Source of the DNA: Ignavibacteriaceae bacterium
GTDB lineage: Bacteria > Bacteroidota > Ignavibacteria > Ignavibacteriales > Ignavibacteriaceae
Direction: 5' to 3'
Assembly (NCBI GenBank): GCA_022865965.1
Contig: JALHTS010000459.1
Span: 1-16,188, forward strand
DNA: 16,188 nucleotides
The stretch's first letter is position 1. Every line of letters begins with the position of its first letter. This document shows positions 9,156 to 15,812 of the stretch, piece after piece. The position numbers and the translations under genes were made by a program. The notes beneath the pieces were generated by a model, which searched no databases, was not told the DNA's origin, and saw nothing but the letters and a program-made list of their open reading frames with translations.

Positions 9156-9199
9156 AAAAATCAAAAATGAAAGCTTGCTATAAGCTACTATTCGGTTAA

Positions 9200-9691
9200 T
9201 TATTCAGACTGATTTTCAATTTCTTTTATAATTTTTTCTGCTTCAGGTACTTCCGAGCACGGCACGACAAGTTTTATTTCATTTATAATGACATTTTGTG
9301 AATCTCCTGCAGCACGAAACAGTGAATGATCACTTCCACCTAAGTGCATCGGAGTGGCTTTGCGATTGTAAATAAATGGATGTAGTCCTTCATTCTCTAA
9401 GCATGATTTAATATAATTTACCAGTGCCTCATCCGGAGAACCGAATACTCTTGCCATTCCTTCAACAATTTCATAACTGGAATGTTCATCACATAGAAAG
9501 ATATTATTCACTCTGAGCCCACATTTTTTACAGTAGGCCTGCAGACATATCGTGCAAACACCTGTAGCGTCTCTTTCTGAATGATTTATACATTGAACAT
9601 CATTGATAAAAAGATTCCCGCATTTACCGCAGAATTCCGAATCGTCAGTTGATTCGTTTCCGCAATAAGTACAAAATAATTTTTCAGACAT
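9200..9691 (-). CDS. Zinc-ribbon + B-box zinc finger + DUF2007-like protein
   Basis: A 163-residue cytoplasmic protein with two metal sites and a small C-terminal domain. A zinc ribbon at C7-x2-C10 and C21-x2-C24 is followed by a complete B-box pattern: C33-x2-H36-x8-C45-x2-C48-x4-C53-x2-C56-x9-C66-x2-H69. From about residue 73, ARVFGSPDEALVNYIKSCLE and later IKLVVPCSEVPEAEKIIKEI resemble DUF2007, a domain proposed to have a signalling role. No signal peptide or membrane segment is present. The function is unknown; binding of protein partners is an inference from the zinc modules. ATG at 9691 has a weak AAGAG upstream and overlaps the stop of the candidate small ORF at 9684-9821. It converges with the large exported-protein gene, with 44 bases between stops. 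Confidence 0.88.
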   Translation of the reverse strand: MSEKLFCTYCGNESTDDSEFCGKCGNLFINDVQCINHSERDATGVCTICLQAYCKKCGLRVNNIFLCDEHSSYEIVEGMARVFGSPDEALVNYIKSCLENEGLHPFIYNRKATPMHLGGSDHSLFRAAGDSQNVIINEIKLVVPCSEVPEAEKIIKEIENQSE

Positions 9692-9821
9692 ACAACTCTT
9701 TATTCTGTTTCAATTTTAATTCCGGCTCTGTTGCTTTTACTTTGGAAAGATTATTCCAAAGGACTGATGGAAAATCGTGATTTTCATTGTGGAAGCCAAT
9801 AATAATTTTATTTGATTTCAT
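9684..9821 (-). CDS. Candidate 45-residue ORF overlapping the zinc-finger gene start
   Basis: ATG at 9821 opens 45 codons, MKSNKIIIGFHNENHDFPSV at the N-terminus and ending KQNKELYV, and the TGA falls inside the first codons of the zinc-finger gene (8-base overlap). This arrangement could couple translation of the two. There is no good Shine-Dalgarno, and only 33 bases separate the ATG from the terminator of the gene further upstream, which leaves little room for a promoter. I recognise no family. It may be a leader peptide, a short real gene or chance. Confidence 0.33.
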   Translation of the reverse strand: MKSNKIIIGFHNENHDFPSVLWNNLSKVKATEPELKLKQNKELYV

Positions 9822-9854
9822 TTTGCAATATTTAAATAATATCTAATAGAAAAT

Positions 9855-9887
9855 AAAAAAAAAGGACGACGATTACTCGCCGTCCTT
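9855..9887 (-). terminator. Intrinsic terminator of the first DxDGDG protein gene
   Basis: On the minus strand AAGGACGGCG, a 6-base loop and CGTCGTCCTT form a 10-bp stem (9862-9887), followed by nine T (A-run 9855-9863 on the plus strand; the two outermost stem bases overlap it). One stem position is a G-U wobble in the minus-strand RNA but would be an A-C mismatch in the plus-strand RNA. Orientation is therefore clear. It starts 22 bases after the stop of the gene at 9910-10383. Confidence 0.88.
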
Positions 9888-9909
9888 AAAATTTATTCTT
9901 TAAGAATAA

Positions 9910-10383
9910 TTATTTTCTACCGCCTCTTTTAGTTCCACTTACGGCTTCTGGAGTAGTACAGTCTCCAGGACCATAACCTGTACCATCTTTAGGACCAACT
10001 CCATCATTTCCTGTTCCATCGCCAGGACCATATTTATTTCCACCAAATTTATTCATATTTCCTTTTTTGGCCGCCTGTTTAAGAGCGCTTGCATCTTCTG
10101 ATTTTACTGCGTTATCATTAATACCGTCCCCATCTTCATCAACAAAACTCTTTAAGGCTTTTTCTTCACCATATAATTGAGTTCTGGTCATTGTTCCTTG
10201 ACCTTCATTTACTCGAACTTCATTTCGGTTCTGTGTGGTTTCGCCTTCATTTTTAAAGTTTAGCTCAGTTTTAATTGTCTTTCCCTCTTTTGTTTTTGTG
10301 CTATCTTGAGCTAAAAGATTAGATGATACCAAAGCTATTGCAATTACTATTGCTAATAAGCTTAAAAGATTTCTTGTTTTCAT
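9910..10383 (-). CDS. Small exported protein with DxDGDG motif and GPxDGTG repeats
   Basis: 157 residues. A Sec signal peptide (MKTRNLLSLLAIVIAIALVSSNLLAQ) is followed by a charged, Thr/Glu/Asn-rich stretch. Then comes SFVDEDGDGINDN at about residue 80, an acidic loop of the calcium-binding DxDGDGxxD type (EF-hand/dockerin/TSP3-like loops). A lysine-rich piece and a glycine-rich tail follow: YGPGDGTG, VGPKDGTG and YGPGDC form three GPxD units with the only cysteine, ending GTKRGGRK. The tail recalls the GDGTGPxGxGPxTGRGxGxC pattern of DUF5320 proteins (from memory, not searched). ATG at 10383 has AAAGGGAA upstream. Transcription is predicted from the -24/-12 promoter at 10433-10447, with a strong terminator after the gene. 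It is divergent from the sensor kinase, like zraP from zraSR. The function is unknown; metal or calcium binding in the periplasm is an inference. Confidence 0.85.
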   Translation of the reverse strand: MKTRNLLSLLAIVIAIALVSSNLLAQDSTKTKEGKTIKTELNFKNEGETTQNRNEVRVNEGQGTMTRTQLYGEEKALKSFVDEDGDGINDNAVKSEDASALKQAAKKGNMNKFGGNKYGPGDGTGNDGVGPKDGTGYGPGDCTTPEAVSGTKRGGRK

Positions 10384-10432
10384 TTTAGGATTCCCTTTAT
10401 TTTGTTGTTTGTTATGTTTTGGTTTAAGTATC

Positions 10433-10447
10433 CCAATAGCCGTGCCA
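10433..10447 (-). promoter_or_regulatory. Sigma-54 (-24/-12) promoter of the first DxDGDG protein gene
   Basis: The minus strand reads TGGCACGGCTATTGG, an exact TGGCAC -24 element, five bases, then TTGG against the TTGC consensus. The invariant GG is present; at -12 GC is replaced by GG. The predicted transcript start is near 10421, giving a leader of about 38 bases with the Shine-Dalgarno AAAGGGAA. Confidence 0.85.
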
Positions 10448-10499
10448 CTATAAAAATAGGCTGAAATGACGTACTAATTCACACTTTATAATTGTACAT

Positions 10500-10537
10500 T
10501 CGACTTTATTGACGGATTAATACGACTTAATAGACGA
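10500..10537. promoter_or_regulatory. Paired dyads, predicted activator sites (UAS) for the left promoter
   Basis: Two imperfect copies of TCGAC-N6-GTCGA: TCGAC-TTTATT-GACGG (10500-10515) and ACGAC-TTAATA-GACGA (10522-10537), centres 22 bp apart. From the predicted start of the promoter at 10433-10447 they sit near -87 and -109, the usual position for NtrC-type enhancers. The same motif, number and spacing occur at 15563-15599. They also lie about 55-90 bases upstream of the kinase gene and might affect it. Confidence 0.68.
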
Positions 10538-10590
10538 ATCAAATCTATTGATATCTTATTTTATATCAAAATATTAAAGTAATTTTGTAT

Positions 10591-12618
10591 ATGAAGAATA
10601 AGTTTAAACTGAAGCCTAAAACAGTTGTTCTAATAGCAGGAATAATTGCTGTGATTATGTTCACATCATCATTTATTGAACTTAATCAAAGCAAAAAAGA
10701 AATTTTTCAACTTCTTTATGAGCATTCTTCAGCACTTATAGAATCAATTATTCAAAGCAGTGATAATACTCTTAATTCAAGTTTTGAAATTGAAGATCTT
10801 ATCGCAGACAGGCTTCTTGACAATGCCAGACTTATAAAACAATTAGACCATATTAAGTCTCTTACTAAAGATGAGTTAATTAATATTGCCAAAGAGAACA
10901 ATCTGTATCGAATCAATATTTTTGATAAAAACGGCAATCGTGTTTTAACAAATAGAGTTCCTGAACCGGGTCACATTTATGCCGAAGAAAATGTTAACAG
11001 ATATGATGAATTATCTCCAATCCTAAATGGAGAAAGAGATGAACTCATAATTGGGTTGAAAAATGCTGAATTCCAAGAAGGTGAAAGATTTGCCGTTGCA
11101 ATTTCTCGTACAAACAAAAGAGGAGCAATCATTGTTAACATTGATGCAAAAGATTTTCTCGAATTTCGAAAAAAAATTGGCATAGGAAAAATACTTCAAG
11201 AAATGACAAAGCATCCAGGAATTGAATACATAGTTTTACAGGATACAATTGGAATTCTTGCAGCCAGCGAAAGAATTGATACACTCGAAGCGATTCAAAG
11301 TTCACATTTTCTTATACGGGCTTTGCTGACAGATTCAGCATTTTCAAGAATTACTGATTTTTCTTCAGCAGAAGTTTATGAAGTTGTTAAATCATTTAAA
11401 ATGGAAGATGAGATAATTGGTCTTTATAGAATCGGCATTTCACTTGAAGATGTACGCAATGTAGAATCGCGCATTGCAAGAAGACTAATCATAATTTCCG
11501 TAATTCTCGCAGCTATTTCGGTAATTGTATTAAGTATAATTTTTACTGCACAAAATCTCAGATCAGTTTCTGAAGAGTACAGAAAATTTAAGACACTTGC
11601 TTCTTCTGTTCTTGAAAATATGGGTGAAGCAGTTATTCTTTTAGATAAGGATAAACACATCACCCTTTTTAACAAATCTTCTGAAATTCTTTTCAATGAA
11701 AAGGTAGAAAATATTATTGGGACAAATATTTTTAAATTCAAGAAAAACGTTTTAGAATTATCCGATCAGAATTTTTCCAATGTTTTCCGGACTGAAAAAT
11801 ATTTTGAAAGAGAAATCAATCTCGATAATAACATAAAATATTTGTTACTTGGCATGTCAATTATTTTTGATAATAATAATCAAGTAGAAAATTTTATTAT
11901 CGTTATTAAAGATATGACTGAAATAAAACAACTTGAAAAAGAAGCAAGAAAAAATGAAAAACTTACCGCTATGGGTGAACTTGCTTCAGGAGTTGCTCAC
12001 GAAATAAGAAACCCGATTAGTGCTATTGGAATGATTGCACAAAGATTGAATAAGGAGTTTTCTGTATCTTCACATCAAAATGAGTATAACGAAATGACCG
12101 GACTTTTAAGAAATGAAGTAAACAGGATAAACAAGATCATTACTCAGTTTTTGAGTTATGCAAAACCTTTGGATATTAAAACAGACAAAGTTGATCTGAA
12201 AAAATTCTTTCAGGAAATAAATAATCTCTTCAGTGAGCAGGCCATACAAAAAAACATCAAGTTTACGGTACAAGGTGATGACACTAAAGAATTTATTTTT
12301 GACGCTGATTTGATTAAACAGGCTCTAATGAATATCATTCAAAATGCTTTTGATGCCGTAAACGCAAATAATGAAGTAAGCATAAATTATAATTATCTTC
12401 CGGATAAGCTTATTATTGAAATAAAAGATACTGGCAAAGGTATGTCTGATAACATTCAAAAAAGAATTTTTGATCTTTATTATACTACCAGAAAAGACGG
12501 TAACGGATTAGGATTAAGTATTGCCCAAAAGATAATTTCTCAACACAACGGTTTTATTTACTTGTCAAGTTCTGTAAATAAAGGAACATATTTTAAAATA
12601 ATTTTACCAAAGCTATGA
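10591..12618 (+). CDS. Membrane sensor histidine kinase, NtrB/ZraS-like, partner of the sigma-54 activator
   Basis: 675 residues. A first membrane helix (about 12-31) and a second (about 299-321) enclose a ~265-residue extracytoplasmic sensor region with Cache-like character (for example NLYRINIFDKNGNRV); the ligand is unknown. Next come a PAS domain (about 335-445, NMGEAVILLDKDKHITLFNKS), the phosphorylated His470 in GVAHEIRNP, and a HATPase domain with N585 (N box), DTGKGM (613-618) and GNGLGL (637-642). All catalytic motifs are intact. I chose ATG at 10591 rather than TTG at 10585; the Shine-Dalgarno is weak either way. The stop overlaps the response-regulator start by four bases (ATGA), so the pair is coupled. 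It is divergent from the exported DxDGDG protein gene, whose promoter its partner probably activates. Confidence 0.94.
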   Translation: MKNKFKLKPKTVVLIAGIIAVIMFTSSFIELNQSKKEIFQLLYEHSSALIESIIQSSDNTLNSSFEIEDLIADRLLDNARLIKQLDHIKSLTKDELINIAKENNLYRINIFDKNGNRVLTNRVPEPGHIYAEENVNRYDELSPILNGERDELIIGLKNAEFQEGERFAVAISRTNKRGAIIVNIDAKDFLEFRKKIGIGKILQEMTKHPGIEYIVLQDTIGILAASERIDTLEAIQSSHFLIRALLTDSAFSRITDFSSAEVYEVVKSFKMEDEIIGLYRIGISLEDVRNVESRIARRLIIISVILAAISVIVLSIIFTAQNLRSVSEEYRKFKTLASSVLENMGEAVILLDKDKHITLFNKSSEILFNEKVENIIGTNIFKFKKNVLELSDQNFSNVFRTEKYFEREINLDNNIKYLLLGMSIIFDNNNQVENFIIVIKDMTEIKQLEKEARKNEKLTAMGELASGVAHEIRNPISAIGMIAQRLNKEFSVSSHQNEYNEMTGLLRNEVNRINKIITQFLSYAKPLDIKTDKVDLKKFFQEINNLFSEQAIQKNIKFTVQGDDTKEFIFDADLIKQALMNIIQNAFDAVNANNEVSINYNYLPDKLIIEIKDTGKGMSDNIQKRIFDLYYTTRKDGNGLGLSIAQKIISQHNGFIYLSSSVNKGTYFKIILPKL

Positions 12619-13991
12619 AGGACTATTCCATATTAATTATAGATGATGAGGAATCGCAGAGAAATGTTCTCAGTGGTTATCTTCAAAAAAAAGGTTTTAA
12701 AATTTTTTCTGCTTCATCGGGCAGCGCAGGAGTTGAATTAGCAAAAAATAATATGATCGATATAGTTTTATCCGATTATAAAATGCCCGATAAAACCGGA
12801 CTCGAAGTACTGGAAGAAGTTAAAAGAATAAATCCCGAAATGAGTTTTGTTATTCTAACCGCATACGGAACTGTGGAAAATGCTGTTAAAGCAATGCGGC
12901 TTGGTGCTTATGATTATATATCAAAACCTGTTGATCTCGACGAACTTGATCTTTTAATTGAAAGAATTATTGAAACAAAAAATCTTCGTTCTGAAATAAA
13001 GCTTTTAAGAACTCAGCTCTTCGATAAATTTAAGATTGATTCTATTATTTCAAACTCGCCAAAAATGGAGGAAGTTCTCAGCGTTTCATCAAGAGCTGCT
13101 GATAGCAAGGCAACTATTTTAATTACGGGTGAAAGTGGAACAGGAAAAGAAGTTTTGGCAAGAGCAATTCACTTCATAAGTTCCAGAAAGAATCAACCCT
13201 TTATCCCCGTAAACATTCCTGCACTTCCCGAAACTTTACTTGAGAGCGAATTATTTGGACACGAAAAAGGCGCATTTACCGGTGCAGAAAAATTAAAGAA
13301 GGGAAGATTTGAGCTTGCAGATAAAGGTACAATCTTTCTCGATGAAATTGGCGATGTCCCTATAAATCTTCAGGTTACACTTCTAAGAGTTCTACAGGAA
13401 CAAAAGATAGAAAGACTTGGCGGTACAGAAAATATAAACATTGATGTAAGAATAATTACGGCAACTCATCAGAATCTTGAGGAAAAAATTAAGGAAGGAA
13501 CTTTCAGAGAAGATCTCTTCTACAGACTGAATATAGTTTCAATAAATATTCCTCCTTTACGTGAAAGACGGGAAGATATTCTTCCTCTTATTGAATATTT
13601 CATCACAAGTTATGCAAAGGAAAATAGTCGGGAAAAAGTTGAAATATCAAAAGAAGCAGTTGATTTGTTATTAAAGTATAATTATCCCGGCAATGTTAGA
13701 GAACTTGAAAATATAATTGAAAGAGCAGTTGTTCTTTGCAGAGATAACATTATTACTCTTAATGATATTGCTGACAGTGTTAAAGGATTAAAGAAAGAAT
13801 CGATGCTGGCTCAATCAGATACGGAAACATTGATTGAACAAGTGGAAAGACTTGAAAAGAAATTAATATTTGATGCGTTGAGCAAATCCAACGGTAATCA
13901 GACACTGGCAGCTAAAATGCTTGGATTAACTGAACGAAATATTCGTTATAAAATTCAGAAATACGGAATAAAGAAAAAAGAAATAACCTAA
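12615..13991 (+). CDS. NtrC-family sigma-54-dependent response regulator
   Basis: 458 residues in three domains. The receiver (1-120) has acidic D10/D11, phospho-acceptor D54, T82 and K104. The AAA+ domain has Walker A GESGTGKE (172-179), the GAFTGA loop that contacts sigma-54 (219-224), Walker B with D243/E244, and RLNIVSINIPPLRERREDI. A C-terminal Fis-type helix-turn-helix lies at about 400-455 (SKSNGNQTLAAKMLGLTERNIRYKIQKYG). Every residue needed for a working activator is visible. It is translationally coupled to the kinase. The likely targets are the two -24/-12 promoters with TCGAC-N6-GTCGA dyads that flank the block, an inference from proximity and site layout. Its stop codon overlaps that of the convergent outer-membrane gene (13988-13991). 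ZraR- or AtoC-like names would be over-specific. Confidence 0.96.
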   Translation: MKDYSILIIDDEESQRNVLSGYLQKKGFKIFSASSGSAGVELAKNNMIDIVLSDYKMPDKTGLEVLEEVKRINPEMSFVILTAYGTVENAVKAMRLGAYDYISKPVDLDELDLLIERIIETKNLRSEIKLLRTQLFDKFKIDSIISNSPKMEEVLSVSSRAADSKATILITGESGTGKEVLARAIHFISSRKNQPFIPVNIPALPETLLESELFGHEKGAFTGAEKLKKGRFELADKGTIFLDEIGDVPINLQVTLLRVLQEQKIERLGGTENINIDVRIITATHQNLEEKIKEGTFREDLFYRLNIVSINIPPLRERREDILPLIEYFITSYAKENSREKVEISKEAVDLLLKYNYPGNVRELENIIERAVVLCRDNIITLNDIADSVKGLKKESMLAQSDTETLIEQVERLEKKLIFDALSKSNGNQTLAAKMLGLTERNIRYKIQKYGIKKKEIT

Positions 13992-15082
13992 AAACCATAA
14001 CTTATAGAGGCTGCATAAAGATTATTTTTATAATCGTAAAAGTAATCGTTAGAAGTATTTTGAATATAATTCCAGCCTGCTTCAAGAGATAATCCATTGA
14101 CCATAAAACTCAAATCAAAGTTTGCATTAATACCAAAAGCTAATTGCTTATCTTCGCGTAAATAGTCTAACGAGTTTCCTTCTGTATCCGCAACAGGAAG
14201 CGAAGTAAAGTTTCTGGTTGAATACTTTCCTTCAATACCGACGAGAACATATTCGTTGAAATAATGACTTAATGCCCCGCCATAAGTAAAACCATCATTA
14301 GAATACATATCGTTAAAAATTTCTTCTTCGAAAAAAATAAAATCTTCCCTATTGATAAAATATCTGCTTTCGGAAGCAGGATTTTCTCTTAATTGCACAT
14401 AGGCGTTAATCCTTGTTCTATCAGTTAACATCTGCCCAACATTAAACGTAAAGATAAATAGGGTCGCATCGTTTGCATAATCAGGTATTTTATATTTTAC
14501 AAAATAATTTTTAAGATTTAACTCGCCGCTGCCAATAATAGTTGTTCCTGAGGCAAAATTTGATATCCATCTGGCAAAAAATTTGTTTTCATAATGTGAG
14601 AAAAGTGGAAATTTTTCGAAATTATTTCTATAAAAAACATACCCTGCTAACAGATAATTATTTTCAACTACAGTATGCCGATAATTAATATATGCCGAAA
14701 GCTGATCTAAATCATAAATATCAAATCCATTGCTATTATTTCTTAAAAGGAAATTTACTCCCATATTAAGAGGATTATCATCAACAGAAAATAAGTGAGT
14801 ATTGACTATACCAAACTTATGTGAGTTTGAATTTTTAAAGTCATTTTTTATGAAGCTGCTAAATTCTCCCTGATAATAAATCTGAAAATTATTTAACTCA
14901 CTCTCTACATTGTAAGCGGTTTCAAGCGAAAAAGTGTTGATAAAATCTTTTGTTTGTTCATAGTTATTAAAAATATTATCATCATAGTATCCTTCATAGG
15001 AAACGAAAAGATTAAACTGCGCAAATAATGATGATGAAGATAAAAGAATGATGAGGAGGGTACTAAAAATGTAATGTTTCAT
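13988..15082 (-). CDS. Outer-membrane beta-barrel protein
   Basis: 364 residues with a Sec signal peptide (MKHYIFSTLLIILLSSSSLFA, then QFNLF). The mature part is a series of alternating-hydrophobic strands rich in aromatic residues (FSLETAYNV, NNFQIYYQGEF, LAFGINANFDLSFMV, LSLEAGWNYI). The last strand, YAASISYGF, ends in phenylalanine, the usual signal for outer-membrane assembly. I recognise no specific family; transport, surface anchoring or adhesion are all possible. It lies 29 bases downstream of the second DxDGDG gene on the same strand with no terminator between, so it is probably transcribed from the sigma-54 promoter at 15500-15514. It converges with the response regulator and shares four bases with it at the stops. 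Confidence 0.8.
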   Translation of the reverse strand: MKHYIFSTLLIILLSSSSLFAQFNLFVSYEGYYDDNIFNNYEQTKDFINTFSLETAYNVESELNNFQIYYQGEFSSFIKNDFKNSNSHKFGIVNTHLFSVDDNPLNMGVNFLLRNNSNGFDIYDLDQLSAYINYRHTVVENNYLLAGYVFYRNNFEKFPLFSHYENKFFARWISNFASGTTIIGSGELNLKNYFVKYKIPDYANDATLFIFTFNVGQMLTDRTRINAYVQLRENPASESRYFINREDFIFFEEEIFNDMYSNDGFTYGGALSHYFNEYVLVGIEGKYSTRNFTSLPVADTEGNSLDYLREDKQLAFGINANFDLSFMVNGLSLEAGWNYIQNTSNDYFYDYKNNLYAASISYGF

Positions 15083-15111
15083 ATAATGTTGCTCTGATTT
15101 TAATTTTTACT

Positions 15112-15474
15112 TCAGATACTATTTATTAGAAGAGAAGGTCGTCCGCCACCAGTTCCCCCGCTTCCCTTCTTTTTTGTCGATCTTTTATTAAGTTTATCAA
15201 AACTAAGTTTATCAAAACTAAGTTTATCAAAACTCATTCCGCCTTGCCTGTTATCACTGATACCGTCACCATCTTTATCAATAAAAACATCCTTCTTTTT
15301 TCTTTCACTCAGACGGTCCTTTTCTCCAGAGTCTGCTTTATCCACAGAATCTTCTTTATCCTGAATTTGCTCCTTTTGAATTTCCTGATTTTTGTTTATT
15401 GATGTATCGGGAATCTCGTAACCATTTGCATAGCTGAAAGAAGCAAATAAAAATATTATTACTAATGTCTTCAT
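15112..15474 (-). CDS. Second small exported DxDGDG protein with SFDKL repeats
   Basis: 120 residues. The signal peptide MKTLVIIFLFASFSYA is followed by a highly charged linker rich in K, D, E and Q. VFIDKDGDGISDN (about residues 72-84) matches the SFVDEDGDGINDN loop of the protein at 9910-10383. Three perfect SFDKL repeats follow, then a basic and glycine-rich tail (TKKKGSGGTGGGRPSLL). An in-frame upstream ATG (15501) would add MYICVKENK before the signal peptide, but it sits inside the -12 element. I chose ATG at 15474, which has AAGGAA upstream and follows the predicted transcript start by 14 bases. It is probably cotranscribed with the outer-membrane barrel gene. No function is known. The shared loop, shared promoter type and shared upstream sites make it a sister of the protein at 9910-10383. 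Confidence 0.83.
   Translation of the reverse strand: MKTLVIIFLFASFSYANGYEIPDTSINKNQEIQKEQIQDKEDSVDKADSGEKDRLSERKKKDVFIDKDGDGISDNRQGGMSFDKLSFDKLSFDKLNKRSTKKKGSGGTGGGRPSLLINSI
15190..15234 (-). repeat. Three perfect 15-bp tandem repeats
   Basis: AAGTTTATCAAAACT (plus strand) occurs three times without change at 15190-15204, 15205-15219 and 15220-15234. It encodes SFDKL three times in frame in the second DxDGDG protein. The identity at DNA level suggests recent expansion by slippage, and a change in copy number would keep the frame. Confidence 0.97.
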
Positions 15475-15499
15475 TTTATTTTCCTTAACACAAATATAC

Positions 15500-15514
15500 A
15501 CAAACGCTGTGCCG
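15500..15514 (-). promoter_or_regulatory. Sigma-54 (-24/-12) promoter of the second DxDGDG/outer-membrane operon
   Basis: The minus strand reads CGGCACAGCGTTTGT: CGGCAC, five bases, TTGT, against TGGCAC-N5-TTGC. The -24 GG is intact and the -12 GC is GT, so it is weaker than the copy at 10433-10447. The predicted start near 15488 gives a 14-base leader that holds the Shine-Dalgarno AAGGAA (15481-15486). Confidence 0.72.
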
Positions 15515-15562
15515 TGTAAAAATATCTTATATAGCTTTTATTAGAAGATTTTAAACTTATAA

Positions 15563-15599
15563 TCGACAATTTAGTTTAATGCCTCGACAATATAGTCGA
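15563..15599. promoter_or_regulatory. Paired dyads, predicted activator sites (UAS) for the right promoter
   Basis: TCGAC-AATATA-GTCGA (15584-15599) is a perfect dyad. TCGAC-AATTTA-GTTTA (15563-15578) is a half-degenerate copy. Centres are 21 bp apart and lie near -83 and -104 from the predicted start, almost the same geometry as at 10500-10537. Confidence 0.72.
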
Positions 15600-15812
15600 A
15601 CTTAGATACTATTTTAAGTTAAAAGATATTTATGATAACAGTAAAATTAACTATTTTCAGCTATTATTTTATCACTTTTCCGGGGATCGAATATAAAAAC
15701 TATTCTTTTGATTTTAATCAGAAACAGAAGGAATGCTGTAGTAATTAATGGTGTCTCATCAAAATTAGTTGACCTCTCAATATTCGGAGAGCCCAAAAAC
15801 AAACCGTTTAAG
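15600..15812. other. Gene-free stretch between the sigma-54 upstream sites and the right-hand kinase
   Basis: Together with the control region it makes about 360 bases without a convincing gene. A plus-strand frame stays open from about 15650 to a TAG at 15828-15830 and ends NKPFKKTAKK, but it has no ATG or ribosome site near its beginning and does not resemble any protein I know. The minus-strand open frame here starts inside the kinase gene and is hydrophobic without a known pattern. I see no RNA gene or mobile element end. Confidence 0.4.

Noticed and set aside
9172..9186. Inverted repeat AGCTT-GCTAT-AAGCT between convergent genes
   Set aside because: The stem is only five base pairs and there is no T-tract on either strand, so it does not support a terminator call.
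9261..9275. CGGCAC within the zinc-finger protein gene
   Set aside because: No TTGC-like element at the correct distance, and it is within coding DNA with no gene start after it.
10580..10587. TAATTTTG, a match to the Bacteroidota -7 element TAnnTTTG, before the kinase gene
   Set aside because: It would place the transcript start at or inside the start codon, and no TTG-type -33 element is convincing. It is probably chance in AT-rich DNA.
11424..11741. 105-codon minus-strand frame inside the sensor kinase gene
   Set aside because: It lies entirely within the kinase coding region, whose motifs are intact, and shows no family features of its own.
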